Origin: Rhodomicrobium sp. Az07 | Lineage (GTDB): Bacteria; Pseudomonadota; Alphaproteobacteria; Rhizobiales; Rhodomicrobiaceae | Assembly: GCF_018619475.1 (NCBI RefSeq) | Contig: NZ_JAHFZG010000013.1 | Coordinates: 42,300-106,299, forward strand | Direction: 5' to 3' | Length of the DNA: 64,000 nucleotides | Part shown: positions 28,447 to 37,103 of the stretch, piece by piece | Layout: each line of letters begins with the position of its first letter | Numbering within the stretch: the stretch's first letter is position 1 | Position numbers and translations under genes: made by a program | Notes under the pieces: model-generated | What the model was told of the DNA's origin: nothing | The model's input: the letters and a program-made list of their open reading frames with translations, nothing else | Database searches by the model: none

Positions 28447-29027
28447 TGTCGCTCGCCCATCAAACGATCGAAGCTGGCGGCGTGACGCCGCCAGCAACGG
28501 TCAAGGTGTGGGATCCGTTCGTGCGGGTCTTCCACTGGTCGCTCGTCGGCTTGTTCATCGCGGCTTTCGCGACGGGCGACGAGGTCGAGCGCGTCCATGT
28601 GTTGGCAGGTTATGCCATCGCGGCGCTGGTTGGTCTGCGCATCGTGTGGGGCTTTATGGGCCCTAAACACGCGCGCTTCTCCGATTTCGTGAAATCGCCC
28701 GCGACCGTCGTCGCCTATCTTCGCGGCGCCACTTCGCTCAACGGTCGGCGCTATCTCGGTCATAATCCGGCGGGCGGCATCATGGTCGTGTTGCTGCTGG
28801 CGGCGCTCATCGGCACATGCGCCACGGGTTACATGATGACGACGAAATCGGGCTGGGGCTCGCATGATCTGGAAGAAATGCATGAAGCCTTCGCCAACGG
28901 CATGCTGGTGCTGATCGGTCTCCATATCGTCGGCGTCATCTGGGCGAGCGTGGAGCACGGCGAAAACCTCGCCCGCGCGATGATCACCGGCCGCAAGAAA
29001 AGCGAATCGGACGGTTCGAGCGCGTAG
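28446..29027 (+). CDS. Cytochrome b561-type membrane protein
   Basis: 193 residues with four membrane helices and paired histidines for haem b (VFHWSLVGLF, VHVLAGYAIAALVGLRIVWG, LIGLHIVGVIWASVEH), the b561/Ni-Fe-hydrogenase cytochrome b fold. Probably passes electrons between periplasmic carriers and quinone. Coupled to the PepSY gene before it. Partner redox protein unknown. Confidence 0.88.
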   Translation: MSLAHQTIEAGGVTPPATVKVWDPFVRVFHWSLVGLFIAAFATGDEVERVHVLAGYAIAALVGLRIVWGFMGPKHARFSDFVKSPATVVAYLRGATSLNGRRYLGHNPAGGIMVVLLLAALIGTCATGYMMTTKSGWGSHDLEEMHEAFANGMLVLIGLHIVGVIWASVEHGENLARAMITGRKKSESDGSSA

Positions 29028-29047
29028 CGCAGAGTCAGAGCGCTAGA

Positions 29048-29143
29048 GCCCATTCCGATCTGATTGAATCGCAGTCAGATCGGTAAAACGGTCTCTTCTT
29101 CGAAGTTTAGAGCCGGATCCGCTCGGGTTGAGAGCCTGAGCGG
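29048..29143. repeat. Composite two-hairpin repeat, copy C3
   Basis: First hairpin 29055-29083: arms CCGATCTGATTG and CAGTCAGATCGG, loop AATCG. After ~25 bases, second hairpin from 29110 (GAGCCGGAT, then CCGCTC...GAGCGG). Same order and spacing as 61558-61672. Lies between convergent genes. Confidence 0.65.
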
Positions 29144-29151
29144 CTTCTGCC

Positions 29152-30702
29152 CTATCGCGAGACCGTCGCAGTTTGCATCCGCCGGCGGAAGGTGTCGAGG
29201 CGCGCTTTGAGCGAAAGCACGTGACGCCACGCATCCTCGACCCGCGCGCGAGGGAGCCGGCCTGACACCACCGCCGCTTCCACCGCTTCATAAACGGTCT
29301 CGTCGAGGTCTTGCGGCACGTCCGGCGTTGCGCGGACGAGCACGAGATCTGCGCCTGCGATCAGTGCCGACGCGACCGCATCGCCGTGATGCAAGGGGGC
29401 GCCGCCGAGATCGAGGTCGGCGATGATCGCGCCGCCGAAAGCCATGTCGCGCCGGACTGCGCTCTCGCCGAGCCGCGAGGCTGACGACGGGCTCGACACG
29501 GTTGCCGTCAAAACCCGCTCTCCCGCCCTCAAGCGCAGGATTACGGCGTCAGCCGCGTCGAACTTCACCACATTTCGCAGCATTGCCGCGCTCGCGCGCT
29601 CGCGCCGCAACGATGCCGCGCGGCGAGCGCCGAATGCCTCCGCGCGAAGCGCCGTCAGAACCCCCCGGTCATGATGGCCTCGGGTGAATGCGGCCGCGAA
29701 CGCTCTGGCGCGAGGCTCGGCCGCGGCGAAGCAGGGCGCGGAAAAATCCGCTCGCCTGTCGTCGCAAGCGCCGAGCGCCGGGCCGAGATTGAGGGTGACG
29801 CCGAGCGAAGACATCTCGGCCGCCATCTCCCGATAAAGCGCCCGCGCCTCGCCAAGGCTGCGGCTCTGCCCGACGGTCTTGGCAGAGGGATAGAATGAAA
29901 AGCCTTTTTCCTCCCCGAGAGCGGCTTCCGGGCCGCCTTCCTGATCCAAGGCGACGAGCGGAAGCGTGGCTCCGTTGCCTTCTGCCAGATAGCGAAGCAG
30001 TTCGCGAAGCTGTTCCGACGATGAGATGTTGCTGGTGGCCACGATTACACCCGCGAGCCGCCCGGCCGCCAGCGCCGCGCGAACCCGGACAACGTCCCGC
30101 TCGGTCGCGTGTCGCCCGGAAAAGCCGGAAATAAGCAGGTGCCCCGTCATCGCGCGCAGTGAGGCGGGCGGCCTTTGCACGGCGGCTTTCCCGGCATCGC
30201 TTTGCCTGGTGCTGACTTTAGACGCGCTGGCTTTCAGCATCTCGGTTTTCGGCGGCGCAGTCACGACCCGCGAAGTCTGCATCACCAACGGCTTTGCTGC
30301 CGGAGCGACACCGTGGCCTACGGCGGCGGCGCGCGAAGGGCCGACACCCGGAGCGTTCGGCTTGGGCGACGCCTTCGGCTTGAGCGCCGGAGCCGCTGCT
30401 TTCGGCTTCGGGGCGCGCGGCGAAACCGCTGTCTTCGGCTTGGCCTGCGGCTGGATTGGAGGCTTTCCCTCTGACGCGACGGGCGGTCTCTCGACCACGC
30501 AAACGCCGCTGCTATAGTGCAGCGCGCGGGCGCGGCATTCAGCGGGCGTAGCGCGGCGCGGTGCCGCCGTGCCCATCAAACCGTCGAGTTCGTTGACGAA
30601 GGCGACGGTGGCCGGAGGAACGCCGAGCGGCATCGGGGCGGGCATAGCGGCTGCCGCACTCGAAAAACCGAAAACTCCAAGCGCGATAAGCCCTGATCGC
30701 AC
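29152..30702 (-). CDS. Degenerate GH3 (NagZ-like) secreted protein
   Basis: 516 residues from a GTG at 30702. Signal peptide about 1-20, then ~160 residues of Pro/Lys/Ala-rich linker, then a GH3-like barrel from about 185 (MTGHLLISGFSGRHATERDV, PLVALDQEGGPEA at 249-260, LGVTLNLGPALGACDD, GGAIIADLDLGGA with possible nucleophile D429/D431). Where NagZ has KHFPGHG...DSH, which carries the His-Asp acid/base pair, this protein has TRGHHDRGVLTALRAEAFG. Binding may persist but normal beta-N-acetylglucosaminidase activity is doubtful. It also appears exported, whereas NagZ is usually cytosolic. Confidence 0.75.
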   Translation of the reverse strand: MRSGLIALGVFGFSSAAAAMPAPMPLGVPPATVAFVNELDGLMGTAAPRRATPAECRARALHYSSGVCVVERPPVASEGKPPIQPQAKPKTAVSPRAPKPKAAAPALKPKASPKPNAPGVGPSRAAAVGHGVAPAAKPLVMQTSRVVTAPPKTEMLKASASKVSTRQSDAGKAAVQRPPASLRAMTGHLLISGFSGRHATERDVVRVRAALAAGRLAGVIVATSNISSSEQLRELLRYLAEGNGATLPLVALDQEGGPEAALGEEKGFSFYPSAKTVGQSRSLGEARALYREMAAEMSSLGVTLNLGPALGACDDRRADFSAPCFAAAEPRARAFAAAFTRGHHDRGVLTALRAEAFGARRAASLRRERASAAMLRNVVKFDAADAVILRLRAGERVLTATVSSPSSASRLGESAVRRDMAFGGAIIADLDLGGAPLHHGDAVASALIAGADLVLVRATPDVPQDLDETVYEAVEAAVVSGRLPRARVEDAWRHVLSLKARLDTFRRRMQTATVSR

Positions 30703-31206
30703 CGTACCCCCCCAGACGCCTTACCAGCTTCTCAACCTGCGGCACGATATTGCATGGCTGGGTTGCGTTCCAGCACGCGGGACGGGAGATTCATACTTCT
30801 TTTGCCGTAGATGCGTTTGTGTTTCGCTTCAGATCGACACAGTTGCTTCGCATCTCTTGCGGTTGATAGCCCGATCCGACCGGCGCGAGCGCGGCAGCGA
30901 ATGTATCCGCGCCGAGACACGCTGTCTCACCCGAGCTTAGTCCCCCGTTTTCACGGTTCACGCCTTGAGACCGACACCATCGCGTTTGCATGACGTCTCG
31001 GACGTGGACGGGAAATGCTTCCGGTCATTGTGCAGCGGGGGTTGTGGTTGACGAGCCACAAGGCGGGCGAAAACGAGAAGTTCCCCTCCTTTATCGGTTC
31101 GGCCGCCTTGCGTTTTGCACGTTTGGCCTTTGTTATCTGCGGTAAAGACGGGGTAGTGGTAAATGTCGCTCAATCTGCAACGCAGCGCGGGCGTGCCCAG
31201 AAGGTG
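30703..31206. other. Gene-free region between GH3-like and AAA ATPase genes
   Basis: Divergent promoter region of about 500 bases. Short frames here have no recognisable content; no RNA gene seen. Confidence 0.4.
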
Positions 31207-32595
31207 ATGGGCACTCCGCATATGGATCAAGAGACGCTGCAAGCGCTGATCAAGGTCTACAGGGCTCGCGCGAGCAGCGACCTGCTCTCGATCATCATGG
31301 ACGAAGCCGAGGGGCAGGAAGGGCAGTCGGCCGTTCTTGAACTGCTTCGCGCGCTTTCGCAGGACACGCTGGCGAGCGAGCGCTTCGCCGGCGTCAGACG
31401 CAAGGCATGCCGTTTCAGCCTGGATGCCGAGGATTTCGACCTCGCGGAAACGCTTGCCCGCGCTTCGGATCATCCGGAGGAACAGGCGCTCCGGGCGCGC
31501 GCGCTGTTCGCGCTCAACCGCGAGCAGGAGGCGCAGGCGCTTTACCGGCAGGCGGTGCAGCAGGACGCTGCCATCCGCAATCGCGATCTCGAGCGCCTTC
31601 TCGGCATTCGGCCCGGCACCCCGATCGTGGCCACGCCCGCCAAGGTCATCTCGTTGAACACATATAACCTGCGCCGGGAAGCGAAAGCCGAGCAGGAGCG
31701 CCGCGAGGTTTTCTCCGACGTCTTCCTCGACGATTTCGACGACGTCGCTTTCACATTCGGCGATGTGGCCGGTCTCGACGACGTCAAGATGGAGGTGCGT
31801 CGGCGCATCGTTCTTCCCTATTTGAAGCCGAGCATTTTCGAGCGCTACAAGCAGAAGGCCGGGGGCAACATCTTCCTTTACGGCCCGCCCGGCTGCGGCA
31901 AGACGCTGGTCGCCCGCGCCACCGCAGGGGAGAGCGACGCGCGCTTTCTGTGCGTGAACCCGGAAGACCTCATCGACAAATATCCGGGCGAGGCCGAGAA
32001 GCGTCTGCGCGTGATGTTCGACGAAGCGCGCTCCGACACACCCGCCATTCTCTTCTTCGACGAATTCGATGTCGTCGCTCAACGCGCGAAGTCTTCCCGC
32101 GAGAGCGTGAGCGCACTCGTTTCCGCCTTCGCTTCGGAAATCGACGGGACTCAGCGCAACAACAGTGGCGTTCTGGTCATCGTCGCATCGAATGCACCCT
32201 GGCTTCTCGACCGCGCGCTGTTCCGCTCGATGCGGCTGGAGAGCCTTTTTTTCGTGCCTCCGCCAGACTATGAAGCACGCAGGAAAATCCTGTCCATGGC
32301 CGTCGCGGGCATACCCGGCGCGGAAACGGTCGCCACCGATCGCATCGCGCGGAAGACGGACGGATTTTCAGGAGCGGATCTGCGCTCGCTGACCGACCTC
32401 GTCAGTAACGCGTCGTTAACGAAGGCGTTATCGGGTTCGGGCGAGGGGGCGCTTTCCACCGCTGCCTTCGAGGATGCACTGAGGCATTTCGCCCCCTCCA
32501 CGACTCCATGGCTTTCGCAAGCGCGCGAGGAGTTCAAGGCGCTTCAGCGTCATGACGTGTTGTCGCGGCTGTTCGTCCCGCTCGGCAGATTTTGA
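31207..32595 (+). CDS. AAA+ ATPase with helical N-terminal region
   Basis: 462 residues from the ATG at 31207 (AAGG just upstream); ATG 31222 is possible. Residues ~1-165 are helical and repeat-like (DLLSIIMDEAEGQEGQ, ALRARALFALNREQEAQALY), perhaps TPR-like. A single classical AAA domain follows: Walker A GPPGCGKT at 226-233, Walker B ILFFDEFD with DE at 285-286, sensor VIVASNAPW, arginines in RALFRSMRLES, and a C-terminal lid (GFSGADLRSLTDLVSNASL). Resembles CDC48/SpoVK-type remodelers; substrate unknown. Monocistronic by position. Confidence 0.85.
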   Translation: MGTPHMDQETLQALIKVYRARASSDLLSIIMDEAEGQEGQSAVLELLRALSQDTLASERFAGVRRKACRFSLDAEDFDLAETLARASDHPEEQALRARALFALNREQEAQALYRQAVQQDAAIRNRDLERLLGIRPGTPIVATPAKVISLNTYNLRREAKAEQERREVFSDVFLDDFDDVAFTFGDVAGLDDVKMEVRRRIVLPYLKPSIFERYKQKAGGNIFLYGPPGCGKTLVARATAGESDARFLCVNPEDLIDKYPGEAEKRLRVMFDEARSDTPAILFFDEFDVVAQRAKSSRESVSALVSAFASEIDGTQRNNSGVLVIVASNAPWLLDRALFRSMRLESLFFVPPPDYEARRKILSMAVAGIPGAETVATDRIARKTDGFSGADLRSLTDLVSNASLTKALSGSGEGALSTAAFEDALRHFAPSTTPWLSQAREEFKALQRHDVLSRLFVPLGRF

Positions 32596-33131
32596 TTTAA
32601 AGCTTTTACGACACGGTTCCGCAATGGTTACCGTTTAGTCGCTCCTGTTGCCCAAACAGCACGGGAAGAGACGTCCCTGCCCCGTTTAGGCCATAAACCC
32701 GAACCACATTGTTCTAAGTCGAAAACGAAAGCAATCCGCCCGGTTTTCTAGAAGAGGCTCAGAGTTTGTAGAAGTTGCCGTCTGTTATGCGTTCGCGGTG
32801 CTTCCTCCCCATCAATAGCAGACTTTCCGAAGCGCCGGTATAGCCGGTGAGAGGATGGTTGCGGTGACCGCAAGCACATTCAACACCATGAACTCTACAA
32901 GGTTTACCCTCGCCGCCGCGGCGCTCGATCCCCTTGATAAGTGCGCGGCGTCCCTCACGACTGCGGGCTGCACTGGAATTGCGACGTCATGGAGAAAAGC
33001 GACCTGCCGTCAATATGTCGGAACTTCGCCCAAAAACGACTACAGCTTCCATGCATTGAAGAAAAACGGGCGGCGTGTCGGATGGCTCAGGAACACTTCG
33101 TCGGGCGCCTGCGAGCGTCGGTTGAAATCAC
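32596..33131. other. Gene-free region before the ExoR-like gene
   Basis: About 535 bases. A 96-residue plus-strand frame at 32855-33145 has no family resemblance and overlaps the next start; I do not call it. No RNA or terminator recognised. Confidence 0.4.
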
Positions 33132-34286
33132 ATGAAGATCTTTAAAGTAATGCGCGCTCTCAGGGTGTTATCCATTCCGCTGCTGTTTTGCGGTGTTGCC
33201 ATTGGCCTCGTCGCCTTGCAGTCCGGCTTGCAGCCGAGGCGCGCGGCGCTCACACCCGCGCCGGCGGCGGAATCGCTTGCGCCCATCGCGAACGCGCAGG
33301 CGGCCATCGCTTATCCGCAGACCAAATATGGCGATCTCGCCGCGGCCGCCGACAAGGGCGATCTTGCAGCGCGGCTCGAACTCGGTCGGCGCTTCGCAAA
33401 CGGCAACGGCGTGAAGAAAAGCGAAAGCCGCGCGGCCGAATACTTTCAAGGTATCATAGCCGAATTCGGCGAAACGGGCGCGCGCGACGTCCGCGCACCG
33501 CTCATCGCGTCGGCCTTTCTGCAAATGGCGCGGCTTTACCAGCAAGGCATAGCCGATGCGGATCTGGACCCCGATCCGGCCTACGCCTTCAGCCTCGTAC
33601 ACCACGCCGCGAGCTATATTGCCGATCCCGCCGCCCAGTTCGAGCTGGCGAGGCTTCTCATGGACGGTGACGGCATTACGAAGAACACGCGCGCCGCCGC
33701 TCAGTGGCTGTTGTCGGCGAGCCGCAAGGGCTATGCTCCCGCTCAGGCTTTGCTAGGGGAAATCCTCTGGACCGGCCGCGATGGCGTGAGGCGCGTGCCC
33801 GGCGACGGACTTGGATTGCTCGCGATCGCGCACCGCAACGCGTCGAACGAAGACAAGGCGTGGGTGGGCAGGATCTTCGAAAGCGCGCGCGATCAGGCAG
33901 CGCCGAGCGAAATTCTCGAAGCAAACGCTTTCATCGTGCAGGAAGCGAGCGCCGCCCGTTTCCCCGTGTCCAACGATATCCTGATCAATGGCGCCAGGCG
34001 GGATGAGGTTGCCACGACCTTGCCTGTGGCGCCCTCTTCCATTGCGCCGCTGACGCAGGGGCCGTTCGCCTCGCCGCTGATCGGCACGCCGATCATGGGA
34101 ACGTCGAAAGCCCTCACCGAGCTTGAAGCCACGCCGATGTCTGCCCCGGACCCCACGACACCGCTCTACAGCGTCGATCAGAAGGATGGCGGGGCTGCCG
34201 GTATTATCGAGATGTATCGCGCTCGCACCACGGATGCGCGCAGCGAGTTGGCGTCCAAGACGAAGCTCGCCGGCGTCGGCGAGTAG
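33132..34286 (+). CDS. ExoR-like Sel1-repeat periplasmic protein
   Basis: 384 residues. N-terminal signal or anchor segment (LRVLSIPLLFCGVAIGLVAL), then Sel1-type repeats over about 65-225 (AARLELGRRFANGNGVKKSE, QFELARLLMDGDGITKNTR, AQWLLSASRKGYAPAQALLGEI). The pattern, including the long insert with a second-repeat FLQMARLYQQGI, resembles ExoR, the periplasmic inhibitor of the ExoS/ChvI system that controls exopolysaccharide and motility in rhizobia. The Pro/Thr-rich tail (~285-384) is not typical of ExoR. No chvI/exoS is nearby, so orthology is unproven. RBS is weak. Confidence 0.75.
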   Translation: MKIFKVMRALRVLSIPLLFCGVAIGLVALQSGLQPRRAALTPAPAAESLAPIANAQAAIAYPQTKYGDLAAAADKGDLAARLELGRRFANGNGVKKSESRAAEYFQGIIAEFGETGARDVRAPLIASAFLQMARLYQQGIADADLDPDPAYAFSLVHHAASYIADPAAQFELARLLMDGDGITKNTRAAAQWLLSASRKGYAPAQALLGEILWTGRDGVRRVPGDGLGLLAIAHRNASNEDKAWVGRIFESARDQAAPSEILEANAFIVQEASAARFPVSNDILINGARRDEVATTLPVAPSSIAPLTQGPFASPLIGTPIMGTSKALTELEATPMSAPDPTTPLYSVDQKDGGAAGIIEMYRARTTDARSELASKTKLAGVGE

Positions 34287-34316
34287 AGCAGCGGGCTTGC
34301 GAAGCGCGGCCTCGGC

Positions 34317-37103
34317 TCAGGCCGTCTTCCTCCTGCGATTTGATTTCCTTGCGCCTTGCGCGCCGCCGCTGCTTTCGATGCGCTGCGGGTTCTCGAAATA
34401 GCCCGCCCACGGGTCGGACTTCAAGGCCGCGAGCCGTCTGCCCATCGTTTCGACAGTAAAGCGTTGAGGCGCAAGAGCCGGGCCTAGTTCCTTCCAGCCG
34501 AGCGGGGTAGCGACAGGCGCTCCTTCACGCGCTCGCGTGGAATAGGATGCGATCCCCGTCGATCCACGCCCGTTGCGAAGGTAATCGACATAGATCTTCC
34601 CGTCGCGCGCCTTCTTCGCCATGGTCGAGACGAAGCGTTGCGGCGCATCCCGCTCCATCTCTTGCGCGATGCCTTGGGCGAACGCCTTCACCTCGTCCCA
34701 TCCGAGATCCGGCACCAGCGGCGACACCACATGCAGCCCCTTGCCGCCCGTAGTCTTCACCCACGACTCGATGCCGAGGGCTGCGAGCCGCCGACGCACC
34801 TCGCGCGCGCCATCCATCACCGCCTCGAAGCCGACCCCATCGCCGGGATCGAGATCGAAAATCAGCGTATCGGGGCGCTCAAGGTCGTCGGCTCGCGCGC
34901 CCCAGGGATGGATTTCCAGCACATTCGCCTGAACGAGATTGATGAGACCGCGAAGATCGTGGATGACGAGCGCCTCTGTGTCGCCGTCCTTGTCGGCGAC
35001 GCGGACCACCTCCACGGCGTCCGTGAGGCCCGCGAAGGATCGTTTCTGATAGAAGCACTCGCCGCCCTGTCCGTTCGGGCAGCGGACGAGCGCCAGCGGG
35101 CGGCCGGTGACGAACGGGAGGATGTAGTCGGCGACTTCCGCGTAATAGTCCGCGAGGCCGAGTTTCGTCAGCCCCTGCGCCGCCCACAGTATGCGGTCGG
35201 GGTGCGTGAGTCGGATGCCCTCGAAATCGACGGTGCCGCCCTTTCCGGGGATGGCAAGGGAGCGTGGCGGCGCTTTTTTTTCCGGCTTATCGGATGCATT
35301 GGGCGCTGTGTCATGGCGCGGCATTTCGAACAGAACCTCCGGAGCGGGCTTGTCTTCGCGCAAGCCCTTGAATGCGGCGTGGCGCAAGTGGCGGTCGCCC
35401 GTCCACCCGCGAAACTCGACCTCGGCGACAAGCTGCGGCTCGACATAAACGAGCCCGCGCTTTTCTTCTGACGACAACGCATTGGCAAAGGGCGAGGTTG
35501 CACGTCGCAAGGGCTGAAGCTGCTTGAACAGCGCCTTCGCCATCGCTTGCGTGAAACCGGTTCCGGTACGGCCCACATGCACGAGTTTGCCGCCGTCGTA
35601 AGCTCCGAGCGCGAGGCTGCCTATGGCGCCGCGCGTCGCCGTCGACGGTGCGTAACCGCCGACGACGAATTCCTGCCGGTTCGTGCATTTCGTCTTCAGC
35701 CACGCGCCGTGTCGGCCGGATCGGTAAGGCGCGTCGATCCGCTTCGACACGATGCCTTCGAGGCCGAGACGGCAGGCGTTCTCGACCATCGCGGGGCCGT
35801 GGCCGATGACGTGGTCCGAATATCGAAGCGCGGGCGCTGCGGCGCCTTCGATGAGCGGCGCGAGCGCGGCCTTTCGCGCTTCGAGGCTCGCGCCTCTCAG
35901 GTCGGACCCGTCGAGATAGAGGAGATCGAAGGCGAAGAAGATGATTTCGGCGGTGCTTTTGCGCGTCGATAACGCCTCCTGCAACGCGGAAAAGCTCGAC
36001 ACGCCCGCGTGATCCTCGACCACGGCCTCGCCATCCACGATGGCTGATGCAGCGGGAAAGGTTGCGAATGCGGCGGCGATGGCGGGGAAACGCTCCGTCC
36101 AGTCGAGGCCGCTTCGCGTCATCAGGCGCACACGTCCGTTCCCGATCAGCGCCATCAGGCGGTAGCCGTCGAACTTGATTTCGTGGAGCCAGTTGTCGCC
36201 GCCGGGCGCGCGCTCGCAAAGCTGCGCGAGACACGGTGCGACGAAGCCGGGGAACGGCGCTTTCTTTGCGCCCGCGATGGGTTTCGTACCGGCGGGTTTG
36301 CGCGAAGCTCCGCGCGTCGGGGCCGCGCGTTCCGCCCGGATCGCTCCCGCCGCGCCCGTTGCGTCCGCCATCGTGCGCCGCCGCTTGGCTTTTGGCGCTT
36401 CTGCGCCATCGGCGGGCGAAAGATCGCCCTTAACGAGCCCAGCCTTGCCGGACCACACCGCCTCGCCGTCGCGCGCGATTTCGTCGATACTGCGCCCGGT
36501 CGCCACCGAATCGGGCGCGTCTTCGAGGATGTCGCCATCGGCCTCGGCTCGCGCATATTCGTCATCGGACTTGAACAGAAGCCATTGCTGGTCCTTCTCG
36601 CCGGGCCTCGGCTTGATGTGGATGAGGTGCCAGCGGCCGTTAAGCTTCTCTCCGTGCAGCGTGAAGGCCAGATGGCCTTTGGCGTAGCCCTTCTCGGGAT
36701 CGCTCTCCGGCTCCCACGTGCCGCGATCCCAGATCATCACCGTGCCGCCGCCATATTCGCCAGGCGGAATGATGCCCTCGAAATCGCCATAGTCGAGCGG
36801 GTGGTCCTCGACATGCACCGCAAGCCGCTTCTCGGCGGGATCGAGGCTCGGGCCTTTCGTCACCGCCCAGCTTTTGTAAACGCCGTCGAGTTCAAGGCGC
36901 AGGTCGTAATGCAATCGCCGCGCCGCGTGCTTCTGGATCACGAAGCGCAGCGCGGGAGCCCTGGCGGCTTGTTTCGTGCCCGATGGCTCTCGCGTCTTCG
37001 AGAAGTCGCGCTTCTGCCGGTAGCGTGTGAGGTCGCCTTTCGCGGAGACGTCCGGCGCGCCGCGCTTCGATTTCGCCGGTGCTGAGGCGGCTGCCTTCGG
37101 CAT
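34317..37103 (-). CDS. ligD: ATP-dependent DNA ligase D (end joining)
   Basis: 928 residues in the order phosphoesterase, ligase, polymerase. Phosphoesterase at about 50-190 (HAARRLHYDLRLELDG, HVEDHPLDYGDFEG). Ligase from about 285, with the adenylated lysine K310 in HEIKFDGYRLM. C-terminal primase-polymerase from about 640 (LTHPDRILW, metal-binding DLDPGDG, GGKGLHVVSPL). It repairs double-strand breaks with Ku, filling and trimming ends before sealing. Its ATG overlaps the stop of ku by one base, so the pair is coupled. Same domain order as many alphaproteobacterial and Pseudomonas LigD. Confidence 0.97.
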   Translation of the reverse strand: MPKAAASAPAKSKRGAPDVSAKGDLTRYRQKRDFSKTREPSGTKQAARAPALRFVIQKHAARRLHYDLRLELDGVYKSWAVTKGPSLDPAEKRLAVHVEDHPLDYGDFEGIIPPGEYGGGTVMIWDRGTWEPESDPEKGYAKGHLAFTLHGEKLNGRWHLIHIKPRPGEKDQQWLLFKSDDEYARAEADGDILEDAPDSVATGRSIDEIARDGEAVWSGKAGLVKGDLSPADGAEAPKAKRRRTMADATGAAGAIRAERAAPTRGASRKPAGTKPIAGAKKAPFPGFVAPCLAQLCERAPGGDNWLHEIKFDGYRLMALIGNGRVRLMTRSGLDWTERFPAIAAAFATFPAASAIVDGEAVVEDHAGVSSFSALQEALSTRKSTAEIIFFAFDLLYLDGSDLRGASLEARKAALAPLIEGAAAPALRYSDHVIGHGPAMVENACRLGLEGIVSKRIDAPYRSGRHGAWLKTKCTNRQEFVVGGYAPSTATRGAIGSLALGAYDGGKLVHVGRTGTGFTQAMAKALFKQLQPLRRATSPFANALSSEEKRGLVYVEPQLVAEVEFRGWTGDRHLRHAAFKGLREDKPAPEVLFEMPRHDTAPNASDKPEKKAPPRSLAIPGKGGTVDFEGIRLTHPDRILWAAQGLTKLGLADYYAEVADYILPFVTGRPLALVRCPNGQGGECFYQKRSFAGLTDAVEVVRVADKDGDTEALVIHDLRGLINLVQANVLEIHPWGARADDLERPDTLIFDLDPGDGVGFEAVMDGAREVRRRLAALGIESWVKTTGGKGLHVVSPLVPDLGWDEVKAFAQGIAQEMERDAPQRFVSTMAKKARDGKIYVDYLRNGRGSTGIASYSTRAREGAPVATPLGWKELGPALAPQRFTVETMGRRLAALKSDPWAGYFENPQRIESSGGAQGARKSNRRRKTA

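Noticed and set aside
32855..33145. 96-residue plus-strand frame before the ExoR-like gene
   Set aside because: No ribosome binding site, no family, and it overlaps the better-supported downstream start.
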